From positions 1 to 53,645 of the forward strand of contig NZ_KB905829.1 in assembly GCF_000381025.1 (NCBI RefSeq): a DNA stretch of 53,645 nt, given 5' to 3'. Both the position numbers and the translations under genes were made by a program. The notes below the pieces were generated by a model. That model did not search any database, had not been told where the DNA came from, and was given only the letters and a program-made list of their open reading frames with translations. The DNA is from Streptomyces sulphureus DSM 40104 (GTDB lineage Bacteria > Actinomycetota > Actinomycetes > Streptomycetales > Streptomycetaceae). Positions 1 to 7,047 of this stretch are shown in pieces. How positions within the stretch are numbered: the stretch's first letter is position 1; each line of letters starts with the position of its first letter.

Positions 1-46
1 CTCGGGGCTCGGGGCTCGGGGCTCGGGGCTCGGGGCTCGGGGCTCG
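1..46. repeat. Heptamer array (CTCGGGG)n at left edge
   Basis: Six perfect tandem copies of CTCGGGG run from the first base and end in CTCGGCG. The array lies about 85 bases beyond the stop codon of the minus-strand PfkB kinase gene. Six runs of four G separated by CTC fit the canonical G-quadruplex pattern on the plus strand. The sequence starts inside the array, so its true length is unknown. Confidence 0.95.
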
Positions 47-134
47 GCGACGAGTGTGAGCACCCCAGCCCCGCATGGCCAAGGCCCAGCACTCACGCGC
101 CCGACCCAACCCAAAACCCGGCGACCAGCGCCGA

Positions 135-1067
135 TCACTCCCCCTCCCACACCTCCACACCGCCCAACGCCTCCCGATACACCTCCCCCACGAACTCCCC
201 CGCCGCCTCCGCCACCACAGTCGCCGTCGACAGAGCAACCGCCTCGACAAGCGCCTCACGCCAGCCCCGCCCCCGCACCACCCCGAGCAGCAACCCCGCC
301 ACGGCCGAGTCCCCCGCCCCCGTCGGGTTCCCGCCGAGCCGCCTGGGCGGCCGGGCCCTGCGCGTACCGTCTTCCGTCACGAGCACCATGCCGTCCGCCC
401 CCAACGACGCGGCGACCGCCCGTGCTCCACGGCGGCGCGCGTCCCGCGCCGCCCCCACCGGGTCCGTGCTCCCGGTGATCTCCACCAGCTCCGCCAGGTT
501 CGGCTTGACGAGGTCGGGCCGAGCGGCAAGCCCTCGGCGCAGCGGTTCGCCGCTGGTGTCGAGGAGCACCGGGACCTGCGCAGCGCGCGCTTCCCGCACC
601 AGGCCGGCATAGGCCCCGACGGGCAGCCCCGGTGGAAGGCTGCCGCACAGCGCAACGGCCTCTGCTTCACCGAGCAGCCGCCGGTACGCGTTCCGGAACG
701 TCGCCCACTCCTGGGCCGATATCTCCGGCCCGGCCTCGTTGAACTGCGTGGTGTCGCCCGTGGTCTCGTCGACCACGGCCAGTGTGCGGCGAGTGCCGCC
801 CTCGACGGTGACGAGTTCGTCCCGCACGCTGCGATGGTGCCCTCGTTCGGCGTCGAGCAGGGCGCGGACGGCCCGGCCCGTGTCGCCGCCGACGAAGCCG
901 GTGACCGCAGTCGCGTACCCGAGCGCAGCGAGCACCCGGGCGACGTTGAGGCCCTTGCCGCCCGGACGCTCCGTCGCCGAGCGCACCCGGTGCGTTCCGT
1001 GCGGGTCGAGGCGGGGCACTCGGTAGGTGACGTCAAGGGCAGCGTTGAGCGTGACCGTCAGTATCAC
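135..1067 (-). CDS. PfkB-family hexose kinase (1-phosphofructokinase/tagatose-6-P kinase type)
   Basis: A 310-residue sugar-phosphate kinase of the FruK/LacC branch of the PfkB (ribokinase) family. The N-terminal signature PGGKGLNVAR is at residues 35-44, CGSLPPG at 141-147, KPN at 188-190, and the ATP/catalytic motif TGAGDS at 249-254 with the expected base Asp253. The GTG start at 1067 was chosen because GGGAGGGAG lies just upstream and the typical opening ILTVTLN follows directly. It is the third gene of a minus-strand unit after the ROK kinase and nagA, with a 112-base gap after nagA. That context suggests phosphorylation of an amino-sugar- or hexose-derived phosphate, but the substrate cannot be read from the sequence. 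Annotation pipelines often call this type 1-phosphofructokinase. Confidence 0.88.
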   Translation of the reverse strand: MILTVTLNAALDVTYRVPRLDPHGTHRVRSATERPGGKGLNVARVLAALGYATAVTGFVGGDTGRAVRALLDAERGHHRSVRDELVTVEGGTRRTLAVVDETTGDTTQFNEAGPEISAQEWATFRNAYRRLLGEAEAVALCGSLPPGLPVGAYAGLVREARAAQVPVLLDTSGEPLRRGLAARPDLVKPNLAELVEITGSTDPVGAARDARRRGARAVAASLGADGMVLVTEDGTRRARPPRRLGGNPTGAGDSAVAGLLLGVVRGRGWREALVEAVALSTATVVAEAAGEFVGEVYREALGGVEVWEGE

Positions 1068-1179
1068 CGGACTCCCTCCCGCCGGCCGTCGGAACGGTGT
1101 GATCAAACCATCCGACCGACGCCCATGACGAGTCCCCGACAACAACCAGCCCGGCCCGCAAGCCTGTTGACGAGCCGTT

Positions 1180-2361
1180 TCACGCGCCCGTACGCACCCC
1201 CGGCTCGCGGACCCATGCGCCCCGCCTCATCACGCCGACGACCTCGAACTCCGCGTCGAGCACCACGAGGTCCGCGTACTTCCCGACCTCCAACGACCCC
1301 ACTCGGTCCTGCATCCCCAGCAGCCGTGCCGGGGTCGCCGAGAGCGCGGCGACGACGTCCGGAACGGGCAACCCGTCCACCGTGACCGCGCGGCGGAACG
1401 CCCTGTCGAGAGTGAGCGTCGAGCCGGCGATCGACCCGCCCTCGACGAGGCGTGCGACACCGTCGCTCACCTCCACCTCGAGCGGGCCGAGCGGGTACCG
1501 CCCATCCCCCATCCCCGCCGCACCCATCGCGTCGGTGATGAAGGCGACCCGTCCAGGACCGGCGTCGCGGAATGCGAGTTCCAGGGCCGCGCGGTGCATG
1601 TGCGTGCCGTCGTTGATGAGTTCGACGGTGACGCGGTCGTCCTCGAGGAGCGCGGCGACCGGGCCCGGCGCGCGGTGGCCGAGCACCGGCATGGCGTTGA
1701 AGAGGTGCGTGGCCACGGTGGCGCCCGCCTCGACGGCGCGTCCGACCGTCTCGTAGTCGGCGTCGGTGTGCCCGACGGCGGCCCGGACGCCGAGGTCGGC
1801 GAGGAGGCGTACGGAGTCGATTCCGCCCGGAAGTTCGGGGGCGAGCGTCAGCATGACGGCGGTGCCCCGTGCGGCGTCGACGAGCCTCCGCACGTCGGCC
1901 GGGTCCGGATCGCGGAGCAGCGAGGTGTCGTGGGCGCCGCAGCGCTGCAGCGAGATGAACGGCCCCTCGAAGTGGACCCCCGCGAGGTCGCCCTGTTCGA
2001 CGAGTTCACTCAACACCCGCGCCTGCTCGGACAGATCGTCGAGGGTGCCCGTGACCGTCGAGGCGACGGTCGTGGTCGTGCCGTGCGCGCGGTGCGTGTG
2101 AATGGTCCGCAGGGCTTCCTCTGCCGTGCCGGCCGAGAAGGAGGCGTTCCCGCCGCCGTGCACGTGGACGTCGACGAAGCCCGGAACGACCCAGTGGCCG
2201 GTCAGGTCCACGACCGTCGCCTGCTCATCTTCAGGGTCGACTACGGACGGACGCTTGGTGACATGGGCGATCGTGCGGTCCTCGATGGTCAGTCGGCCGC
2301 TCTCGTGCACCCCGTCAGGGAGTACGAGGCGCGCTCCGGACAGCACCGTTCGCTTACTCAT
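1180..2361 (-). CDS. nagA: N-acetylglucosamine-6-phosphate deacetylase
   Basis: A 393-residue amidohydrolase that deacetylates GlcNAc-6-P to glucosamine-6-P in the cytoplasm, the committed step of GlcNAc catabolism and of cell-wall and chitin recycling. The metal-site features are present: HVHGG at residues 66-70, the metal-ligand Glu132 in HFEGPF, His198 in VGHTD, His219 in ATHLFNAM, and the catalytic Asp277 in ITDAMG. The length is normal for the family. The ATG start overlaps the stop of the upstream ROK kinase gene by ATGA, so the two are probably translationally coupled. Expression is probably governed by the DasR-like operator upstream of the kinase. Confidence 0.96.
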   Translation of the reverse strand: MSKRTVLSGARLVLPDGVHESGRLTIEDRTIAHVTKRPSVVDPEDEQATVVDLTGHWVVPGFVDVHVHGGGNASFSAGTAEEALRTIHTHRAHGTTTTVASTVTGTLDDLSEQARVLSELVEQGDLAGVHFEGPFISLQRCGAHDTSLLRDPDPADVRRLVDAARGTAVMLTLAPELPGGIDSVRLLADLGVRAAVGHTDADYETVGRAVEAGATVATHLFNAMPVLGHRAPGPVAALLEDDRVTVELINDGTHMHRAALELAFRDAGPGRVAFITDAMGAAGMGDGRYPLGPLEVEVSDGVARLVEGGSIAGSTLTLDRAFRRAVTVDGLPVPDVVAALSATPARLLGMQDRVGSLEVGKYADLVVLDAEFEVVGVMRRGAWVREPGVRTGA

Positions 2362-3299
2362 CGACGTGAAACCTCCGCGGAGAGAAGATCCCAGGCGAGG
2401 AGCCCCGCGCCCAGGCAGCCGGCGGCGTCCCCGAGGGCCGCGGGCACGATTGTGGGGGGATGTTGGAACGTGACGCGGTCGCGCACCGCGTCACGCAACG
2501 GAGCGAAGAGGGTCTCACCGGCCTCGGCGAGACCTCCGCCGACGATCAGTGTGCGCGGGTCGAGCAGCGTGCAGGCCATGACGAGACCGCCGGCGAGACG
2601 ATCGACCGCCTTCTGCCACACCGCCAGCGCACGCACGTCACCCGACGCGACGGCCTTCGCCGCGTCCGCCGCTGTCGCCGCGGGGTTTCCGCAGACGGCA
2701 GCCCAGTCGCGACCGACCGCGGCGGCGGAGGCGAGCGCCTCCAGACAGCCCCGCTGGCCGCAGCCGCACTCCGGACCTTCCGGATCGACGACGACGTGGC
2801 CTATCTCTCCGGCTCCTCCGTGCGCCCCCGGTTCGACCCGCCCGTCGATGCCGATCGCCCCGGCGATTCCGGTACCGATCGGCACGAAGAGAAAACGATC
2901 CGTTCCCTCGCCCGCGCCGAGCCGTCCCTCGGCGAGGCCTCCGGTGCGTACGTCGTGCCCGAGGGCGACGGGCATGCCGAGCCGCTCCACGAGGAGGGAA
3001 CGCAAGGGCACTTCGCGCCAGGCGAGGTTCGCGGCGAAGGTGACGGTGCCCGTCGCCTCGTCGATCACGCCGGGCACGGCAACTCCGGCGGCGACCGGGG
3101 GTGTTGCGTACTTCTCGACGCCGGTGCGCCGCAGGTCCTCGGCGAACTCGAGTACCTCGTGGAGTACGGCGTCGGGGCCGCGTTCGGCGTGCGTGCGGCG
3201 GCGTGCCTCGTGGAGCGGTCTGTTGTCGCTGTCGATCAGGGCGGCCTTCATGCCGGTGCCACCGATGTCGAGGGCGATGACGTATTGCCGTGGGCTCAC
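2358..3299 (-). CDS. nagK: ROK-family sugar kinase, probable N-acetylglucosamine kinase
   Basis: A 313-residue ROK kinase that phosphorylates a hexose or amino sugar with ATP. The phosphate loop DIGGTGMK is at residues 11-18, the catalytic Asp116 is in GHDVRTG, and the substrate-binding GGAGEIGH (161-168) and zinc motif CGCGQRGC (178-185) match the ROK signature. The GTG start at 3299 is placed immediately before the phosphate loop, which removes a 37-residue low-complexity extension. It is the first gene of the operon and overlaps nagA by four bases. Linkage to nagA makes GlcNAc the likely substrate, but a glucokinase-like role cannot be excluded from sequence alone. Confidence 0.9.
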   Translation of the reverse strand: MSPRQYVIALDIGGTGMKAALIDSDNRPLHEARRRTHAERGPDAVLHEVLEFAEDLRRTGVEKYATPPVAAGVAVPGVIDEATGTVTFAANLAWREVPLRSLLVERLGMPVALGHDVRTGGLAEGRLGAGEGTDRFLFVPIGTGIAGAIGIDGRVEPGAHGGAGEIGHVVVDPEGPECGCGQRGCLEALASAAAVGRDWAAVCGNPAATAADAAKAVASGDVRALAVWQKAVDRLAGGLVMACTLLDPRTLIVGGGLAEAGETLFAPLRDAVRDRVTFQHPPTIVPAALGDAAGCLGAGLLAWDLLSAEVSRR

Positions 3300-3431
3300 T
3301 GCACTTCTCGCTGTCGGGGCTGGGCCGGCTGCGGGCCGGCCTGGGCTGGCGGTGTGCACGTCGCGCTCGTACGCAAAGTGCCTCGGATAATCGGTCGGTT
3401 GACGCCCCACAGTCTCCCGCGAGACTGCAGA

Positions 3432-3447
3432 ATAGGTCTAGTCCAGT
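3432..3447. promoter_or_regulatory. DasR-type operator (dre) of the nag operon
   Basis: ATAGGTCTAGTCCAGT matches the published dre consensus ACTGGTCTAGACCAGT at 13 of 16 positions, including the central GGTCTAG core. It lies 133 bases before the ROK kinase start and 286 before the divergent solute-binding protein start, so it could act on either promoter. DasR is the GntR-family GlcNAc regulator known to control nag genes in Streptomyces. Binding here is inferred. Confidence 0.8.
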
Positions 3448-3732
3448 AGCGGATCTTTGTCGTAGTGCGACCTGCGCGGTCCCTGTCGTGCGAGGCTGGG
3501 TTTTCTTCAACTCCTCGCTGTGGCAGGTGGGTTGTGCCGGTGGAGAGGCTGTAGTGAGGTAGGCGGCGCAAGGTGGGAAGCGGAACGGCCTGGGAGAGCT
3601 GCGTCCGCGTCACGCTGTTCTGCTCGGGGGGAGCGTGCCCAGAACGGTCGTACCGTTCGCGCACGTGGCGACCGCTCTGCATGCCCGAGCTCTCGAACGT
3701 CAGCACAGCTCGGCATGGAGGAGAGTCAGCAA

Positions 3733-5010
3733 GTGGAACGAAGACGGTTTTTGCGTGCGGCCGTTGCGGGCATGGGCGCGGCCTCCACGGGGGCTGCAAC
3801 GACGGGCTGCGGCATCGGCGGGCCGGGCGAGACGACGCTGCGCCTCGTAGCCGCCGACTACGGTTCCCCCTCCGCGGGAGACAGCTCCCGCGGCTACTGG
3901 CAGCGTCTCGCCGACGCGTTCCAACGCGCGCACTCCGACATCAGCGTCGACGTACGGGTGTTGAGCTGGAACACCATCGAGAAGAAGGTCGCCGAGATGG
4001 TGGCCGACGACGACGCACCCGACATCGCGCAGATCGGCGCCTACGCCGACTTCGCCGGAGCGGGCAAGCTCTACAAGGCGAGCGACCTGCTGCCCATACC
4101 CGTCCAGGCCGACTTCCTCGCGAACCTGGCAGAAGCCGGGCAGGTCAACCGGGTCCAGTACGGTCTTCCCTTCGTCACCAGCACGCGGCTCTTCTTCTAC
4201 AACAAGGCGCTCTTCGAAAAGGCCGGGCTCGACCCGGAGAAGCCTCCCCGCACATGGAGCCAAGTGCGCAGCATGGCGGAACGGCTCAACTCCGCCGGCG
4301 TCAAAATTCCGTACGGGCTTCCCCTTGGACCCGAGGAGGCGCAGGGCGAGGCCCTCATGTGGATGCTCGGCGCAGGCGGCGGATACACGGACAGCGTCGG
4401 GACGTACTCCGTCAACGCCGAAGAGAACGTACGCGCCCTCCGCTGGCTCCGGGAGAACCTCGTCCGGCCGGGGCTCACCCAGCCCGCTCCCCACAAGACC
4501 AACCGTGCGGAGATCTTCGAGGCGTTCGCCGAAGGGGAGGTCGGCATGCTCAACGGCCATCCCACGCTGATGCCGCAGGCGAAGCGGGGCAAGGTGGACT
4601 TCGGGATGGCCCAACTGCCGGGCGAGAAGGGGCCGGCCGGCTCCACGCTCGGAGTGGCGGACTGGATGATGGCATTCCGCCAGCACGGGAACCGCGAGGC
4701 GATCGGCACCTTCCTCGACTTCGTCTACTCGGAGAAGAACCACTACTCCTTCGTCGACAGCTACGACCTGCTGCCCGTTACCACTTCGGCCTCCGAACGC
4801 ATGCGCAAGGACCGCGACCACCGTGACCTCTGGCGGTTCCTCGACCAGTTGCCGTCGGCCGACTTCTATCCGCTCGGCAAGGTCTCCTGGGCAGCGGTCA
4901 ACGCGGATCTGAAGGGCAACATCGGCAAGGCGATGCTCGACGCGACCGATCCGGAGGCGCTGCTCACGGGGATGCAGCGCAAGGCTGAGGCGGAGGAAGG
5001 ACAGGAGTAG
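3733..5010 (+). CDS. ABC sugar transporter solute-binding lipoprotein (orphan)
   Basis: A 425-residue family-1 extracellular solute-binding protein. The leader begins ERRRFLRAAVAG, resembling a twin-arginine signal, and ends in TTGC at a lipobox Cys26, so it is probably a Tat-exported lipoprotein that captures a carbohydrate at the outer face of the membrane. The GTG at 3733 is preferred because GGAGGAG lies nine bases upstream. An in-frame ATG at 3715 would place that ribosome site inside the gene. It is divergent from the nag operon, and no permease or ATPase genes follow, so it must use subunits encoded elsewhere. The DasR-like operator in the shared upstream region suggests an amino-sugar ligand, but this is inference. 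Confidence 0.88.
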   Translation: MERRRFLRAAVAGMGAASTGAATTGCGIGGPGETTLRLVAADYGSPSAGDSSRGYWQRLADAFQRAHSDISVDVRVLSWNTIEKKVAEMVADDDAPDIAQIGAYADFAGAGKLYKASDLLPIPVQADFLANLAEAGQVNRVQYGLPFVTSTRLFFYNKALFEKAGLDPEKPPRTWSQVRSMAERLNSAGVKIPYGLPLGPEEAQGEALMWMLGAGGGYTDSVGTYSVNAEENVRALRWLRENLVRPGLTQPAPHKTNRAEIFEAFAEGEVGMLNGHPTLMPQAKRGKVDFGMAQLPGEKGPAGSTLGVADWMMAFRQHGNREAIGTFLDFVYSEKNHYSFVDSYDLLPVTTSASERMRKDRDHRDLWRFLDQLPSADFYPLGKVSWAAVNADLKGNIGKAMLDATDPEALLTGMQRKAEAEEGQE

Positions 5011-5026
5011 TCGGTACCTTGGAGCC

Positions 5027-5401
5027 ATGGGTACCAATGGCTCGGACGGGGCGGAGACGGGCGCCGGCGAAGCCTGTCGCCGGGCGCCGGGCGAGGAAGG
5101 GCTCGGGCCCCGGGGCGAGCCCGCCGTGAGGGAAAGCCCCGACGGTGGCCTCCGTCCGGCAGAGAAGGGCGACTTCGGCGAACTGACGGAGCTGGAGCGG
5201 GAGGTGCTCGCGTTCGAGCGCCGCGGATGGCCGAGCCCCGGGAAGAAGGAGCGGGCGATCCGGGAGCGGCTCGAGCTCTCGGCTCCGCGCTATTACCAGT
5301 TGCTCAACGCGCTACTTGACGACCCTCGGGCGTGGCGGCACGACGCGGGCACCGTGAAGCGCTTGCGCGAACGCCGGGATGCTCAGCGTCAGTTGCGTTG
5401 A
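5027..5401 (+). CDS. DUF3263 domain protein
   Basis: A 124-residue protein with a DUF3263 helix-turn-helix-like domain at about residues 52-118, including GKKERAIRERL and the RYYQLLNALLDDP block typical of actinobacterial members. The first 45 residues are low-complexity and acidic. The family is restricted to actinobacteria and is often annotated as DNA-binding, but no function is established. It begins 16 bases after the solute-binding protein gene and may be cotranscribed. The ATG at 5027 has GGAG only two bases away, so a slightly later start is possible. Its end faces the methyltransferase gene across a heptamer array with no long hairpin. Confidence 0.85.
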   Translation: MGTNGSDGAETGAGEACRRAPGEEGLGPRGEPAVRESPDGGLRPAEKGDFGELTELEREVLAFERRGWPSPGKKERAIRERLELSAPRYYQLLNALLDDPRAWRHDAGTVKRLRERRDAQRQLR

Positions 5402-5420
5402 GTCACGTGGTAGGGACGGT

Positions 5421-5454
5421 GGCTCGGGGCTCGGGGCTCGGGGCTCGGGGCTCA
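5421..5454. repeat. Heptamer array between convergent gene ends
   Basis: Four perfect CTCGGGG units followed by CTCA. The TGA stop of the minus-strand methyltransferase is made from the edge of the array, so on that strand the gene reads directly from stop codon into GAGCCCC units. The four G runs are exactly one G-quadruplex motif on the plus strand. A short TCGGGG/CCCCGA stem (5445-5461) spans the stop codon. Confidence 0.95.
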
Positions 5455-6261
5455 CCCCCGACACACCACCTCCCCATGAGGCACCACAAACCACCCGTCC
5501 TCATCCCCCGCCCAGTCCAGCCAGGCCCTCCCCATCCGCCGCAACTCCTCGGCCGAGGCGTGCCCACCATCCACCGCCGACCTGGCGAAATTCGATTCCA
5601 CGATCCGCTCGGCCCACAACTCCCCCCACCACTGACGTTCCTCGGCCGACGCATAGCACCAGGCCCCGGCAGAGGCACCGACCTCACGAAACCCCGCCTC
5701 CCGTGCCCAGGCGTGGAGCCGCCTCCCGGCATCCGGTTCGCCCCCGTTCGCGCGCGCCACTCGCTGATAGAGATCCCGCCACGCGTCGAGCCCCGGAAGC
5801 TGCGGATACCAGAACATCCCTCCGTAATCCGCGTCCCGCGCAGCGACGACCCCTCGACCTGTCCGCACCCGCCGCATCTCCCGGAGCGCGGCCACCGGTT
5901 TCCCGACGTGCTGCAGCAACTGATGCGCGTGGACGACATCGAACGCACCGTCCCCGAACTCCAACCTGTGCACGTCCCCAACCCGGAACTCAATATTCCG
6001 TAGCCCGCGCCCACCGGCTGCCACTTCTGCCTCACCAAGGACGGTGGAGGAGGCGTCCACCGCGACGACATGCCCGCTCGGAACAGCCTCGGCGAAGTCC
6101 GCGCTGATCGTCCCCGGACCGCACCCGATGTCGAGCACGGCGGCATCCGGCGCGATCTCTTCCAGCACGTACGCGGCCGAGTTGGCCGCGGTGCGCCAGC
6201 GGTGGGAGCGGAGTACGGACGCGTGGTGGCCATGTGTGTAGAAGGCGGTCTCTCTTCCCAT
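5452..6261 (-). CDS. Class I SAM-dependent methyltransferase
   Basis: A 269-residue methyltransferase of the UbiE/class I type. The SAM-binding glycine motif VLDIGCGPG is at residues 42-50, followed by an acidic residue at the end of strand 2 (VVAVDAS) and by FDVVHAHQLLQHV as motif IV. The amino terminus MGRETAFYTHGHHASVLRSH is typical of actinobacterial members of unknown substrate. The ATG at 6261 was chosen over a longer reading frame because the extra 42 residues are not family-like. No strong ribosome site precedes it. The stop codon abuts the heptamer array. The substrate is unknown. Confidence 0.88.
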   Translation of the reverse strand: MGRETAFYTHGHHASVLRSHRWRTAANSAAYVLEEIAPDAAVLDIGCGPGTISADFAEAVPSGHVVAVDASSTVLGEAEVAAGGRGLRNIEFRVGDVHRLEFGDGAFDVVHAHQLLQHVGKPVAALREMRRVRTGRGVVAARDADYGGMFWYPQLPGLDAWRDLYQRVARANGGEPDAGRRLHAWAREAGFREVGASAGAWCYASAEERQWWGELWAERIVESNFARSAVDGGHASAEELRRMGRAWLDWAGDEDGWFVVPHGEVVCRG

Positions 6262-6518
6262 GGCAGCACCGTAAGCCTGCCGCTCGCATTGCGGACAGTA
6301 CCGTCTCACAATTCGATCGGCAGTGTGCGGGCCGTACCGCAGTAAGCCCGTTCGTCCACCGACGGCTACTGCGCTACCCGTTTGCATGAAGACCGCCCTG
6401 CAGAAACGGCCAACCGGCCCGCGAGGAAGGAGACTGGTCCCGACGCCCGAACCACTTCCCCGGTTCGGAACGTGCTGTGGGCGAACGACGCGAACCCGGT
6501 GGCGAAGGGCTGGAGATC

Positions 6519-6740
6519 ATGGGCATCGATCCGAGTGAACTCACCGATGCGCAGCTAGTGAAGGAGCTGGAGACCATCCACCGGACGCGCCACGACACAC
6601 TCCTGCACGGCTCGGCCGACGCCCTGAACGCACACACGGAACGCCTGCGACAACTGGAGCAGGAGTACCTGCGCCGCCACCCGGACCGCCCCGTCTCCTC
6701 CGGCAGAACCCGCGAGGGCGCACGTTCACGCACCGAGTGA
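6519..6740 (+). CDS. Small conserved actinobacterial protein (DUF6158-like)
   Basis: A 73-residue hydrophilic protein, mostly helical and highly charged, with the segment LVKELETIHRTRHDTLLHGS (residues 13-32). I recognise it as a small protein common in Streptomyces, recalled as DUF6158. Its function is unknown. The ATG at 6519 is preceded by GGAG, and a longer frame from 6477 has no such site. A compact hairpin immediately follows the stop codon. Confidence 0.75.
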   Translation: MGIDPSELTDAQLVKELETIHRTRHDTLLHGSADALNAHTERLRQLEQEYLRRHPDRPVSSGRTREGARSRTE

Positions 6741-6741
6741 G

Positions 6742-6764
6742 CAGAGTGATCGATCCCCACTCTG
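6742..6764 (+). terminator. Hairpin after the small DUF6158-like gene
   Basis: CAGAGTG pairs perfectly with CACTCTG across a nine-base loop, starting one base after the stop codon. There is no T tract, as is usual in Streptomyces. The rest of the interval to 7047 holds only the ribosome site of the next gene and nothing else I can identify. Confidence 0.6.
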
Positions 6765-7047
6765 TCGCCCTTGATTCGGGCGATTCGGACGACCACCTCA
6801 CCGACCGGAGCGCTGCCGCCAGGACGGTCGGAAAACCGTTGGCGCCGGCGAGAGAGCGCGCGTAACATCACCCTCTCTCCTCCCCGCCCAGCCGCGGGGA
6901 CGCCGCCGCACGGAAACCGGTCGGCCCTCGGTAGCACCGCCGAGGCACCATCCCAGCCATTCGCCAGCACGGCGCCTGCTGCCCCGATCTCCGCGCGCGG
7001 CACAGGCGCGCCGTCGTGCTGCGCACGCACACCCCGGAGGCAACACC

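Noticed and set aside
6765..7047. Rifamycin-associated promoter element upstream of helD
   Set aside because: I could not identify a convincing copy and do not recall the consensus reliably enough to claim it.
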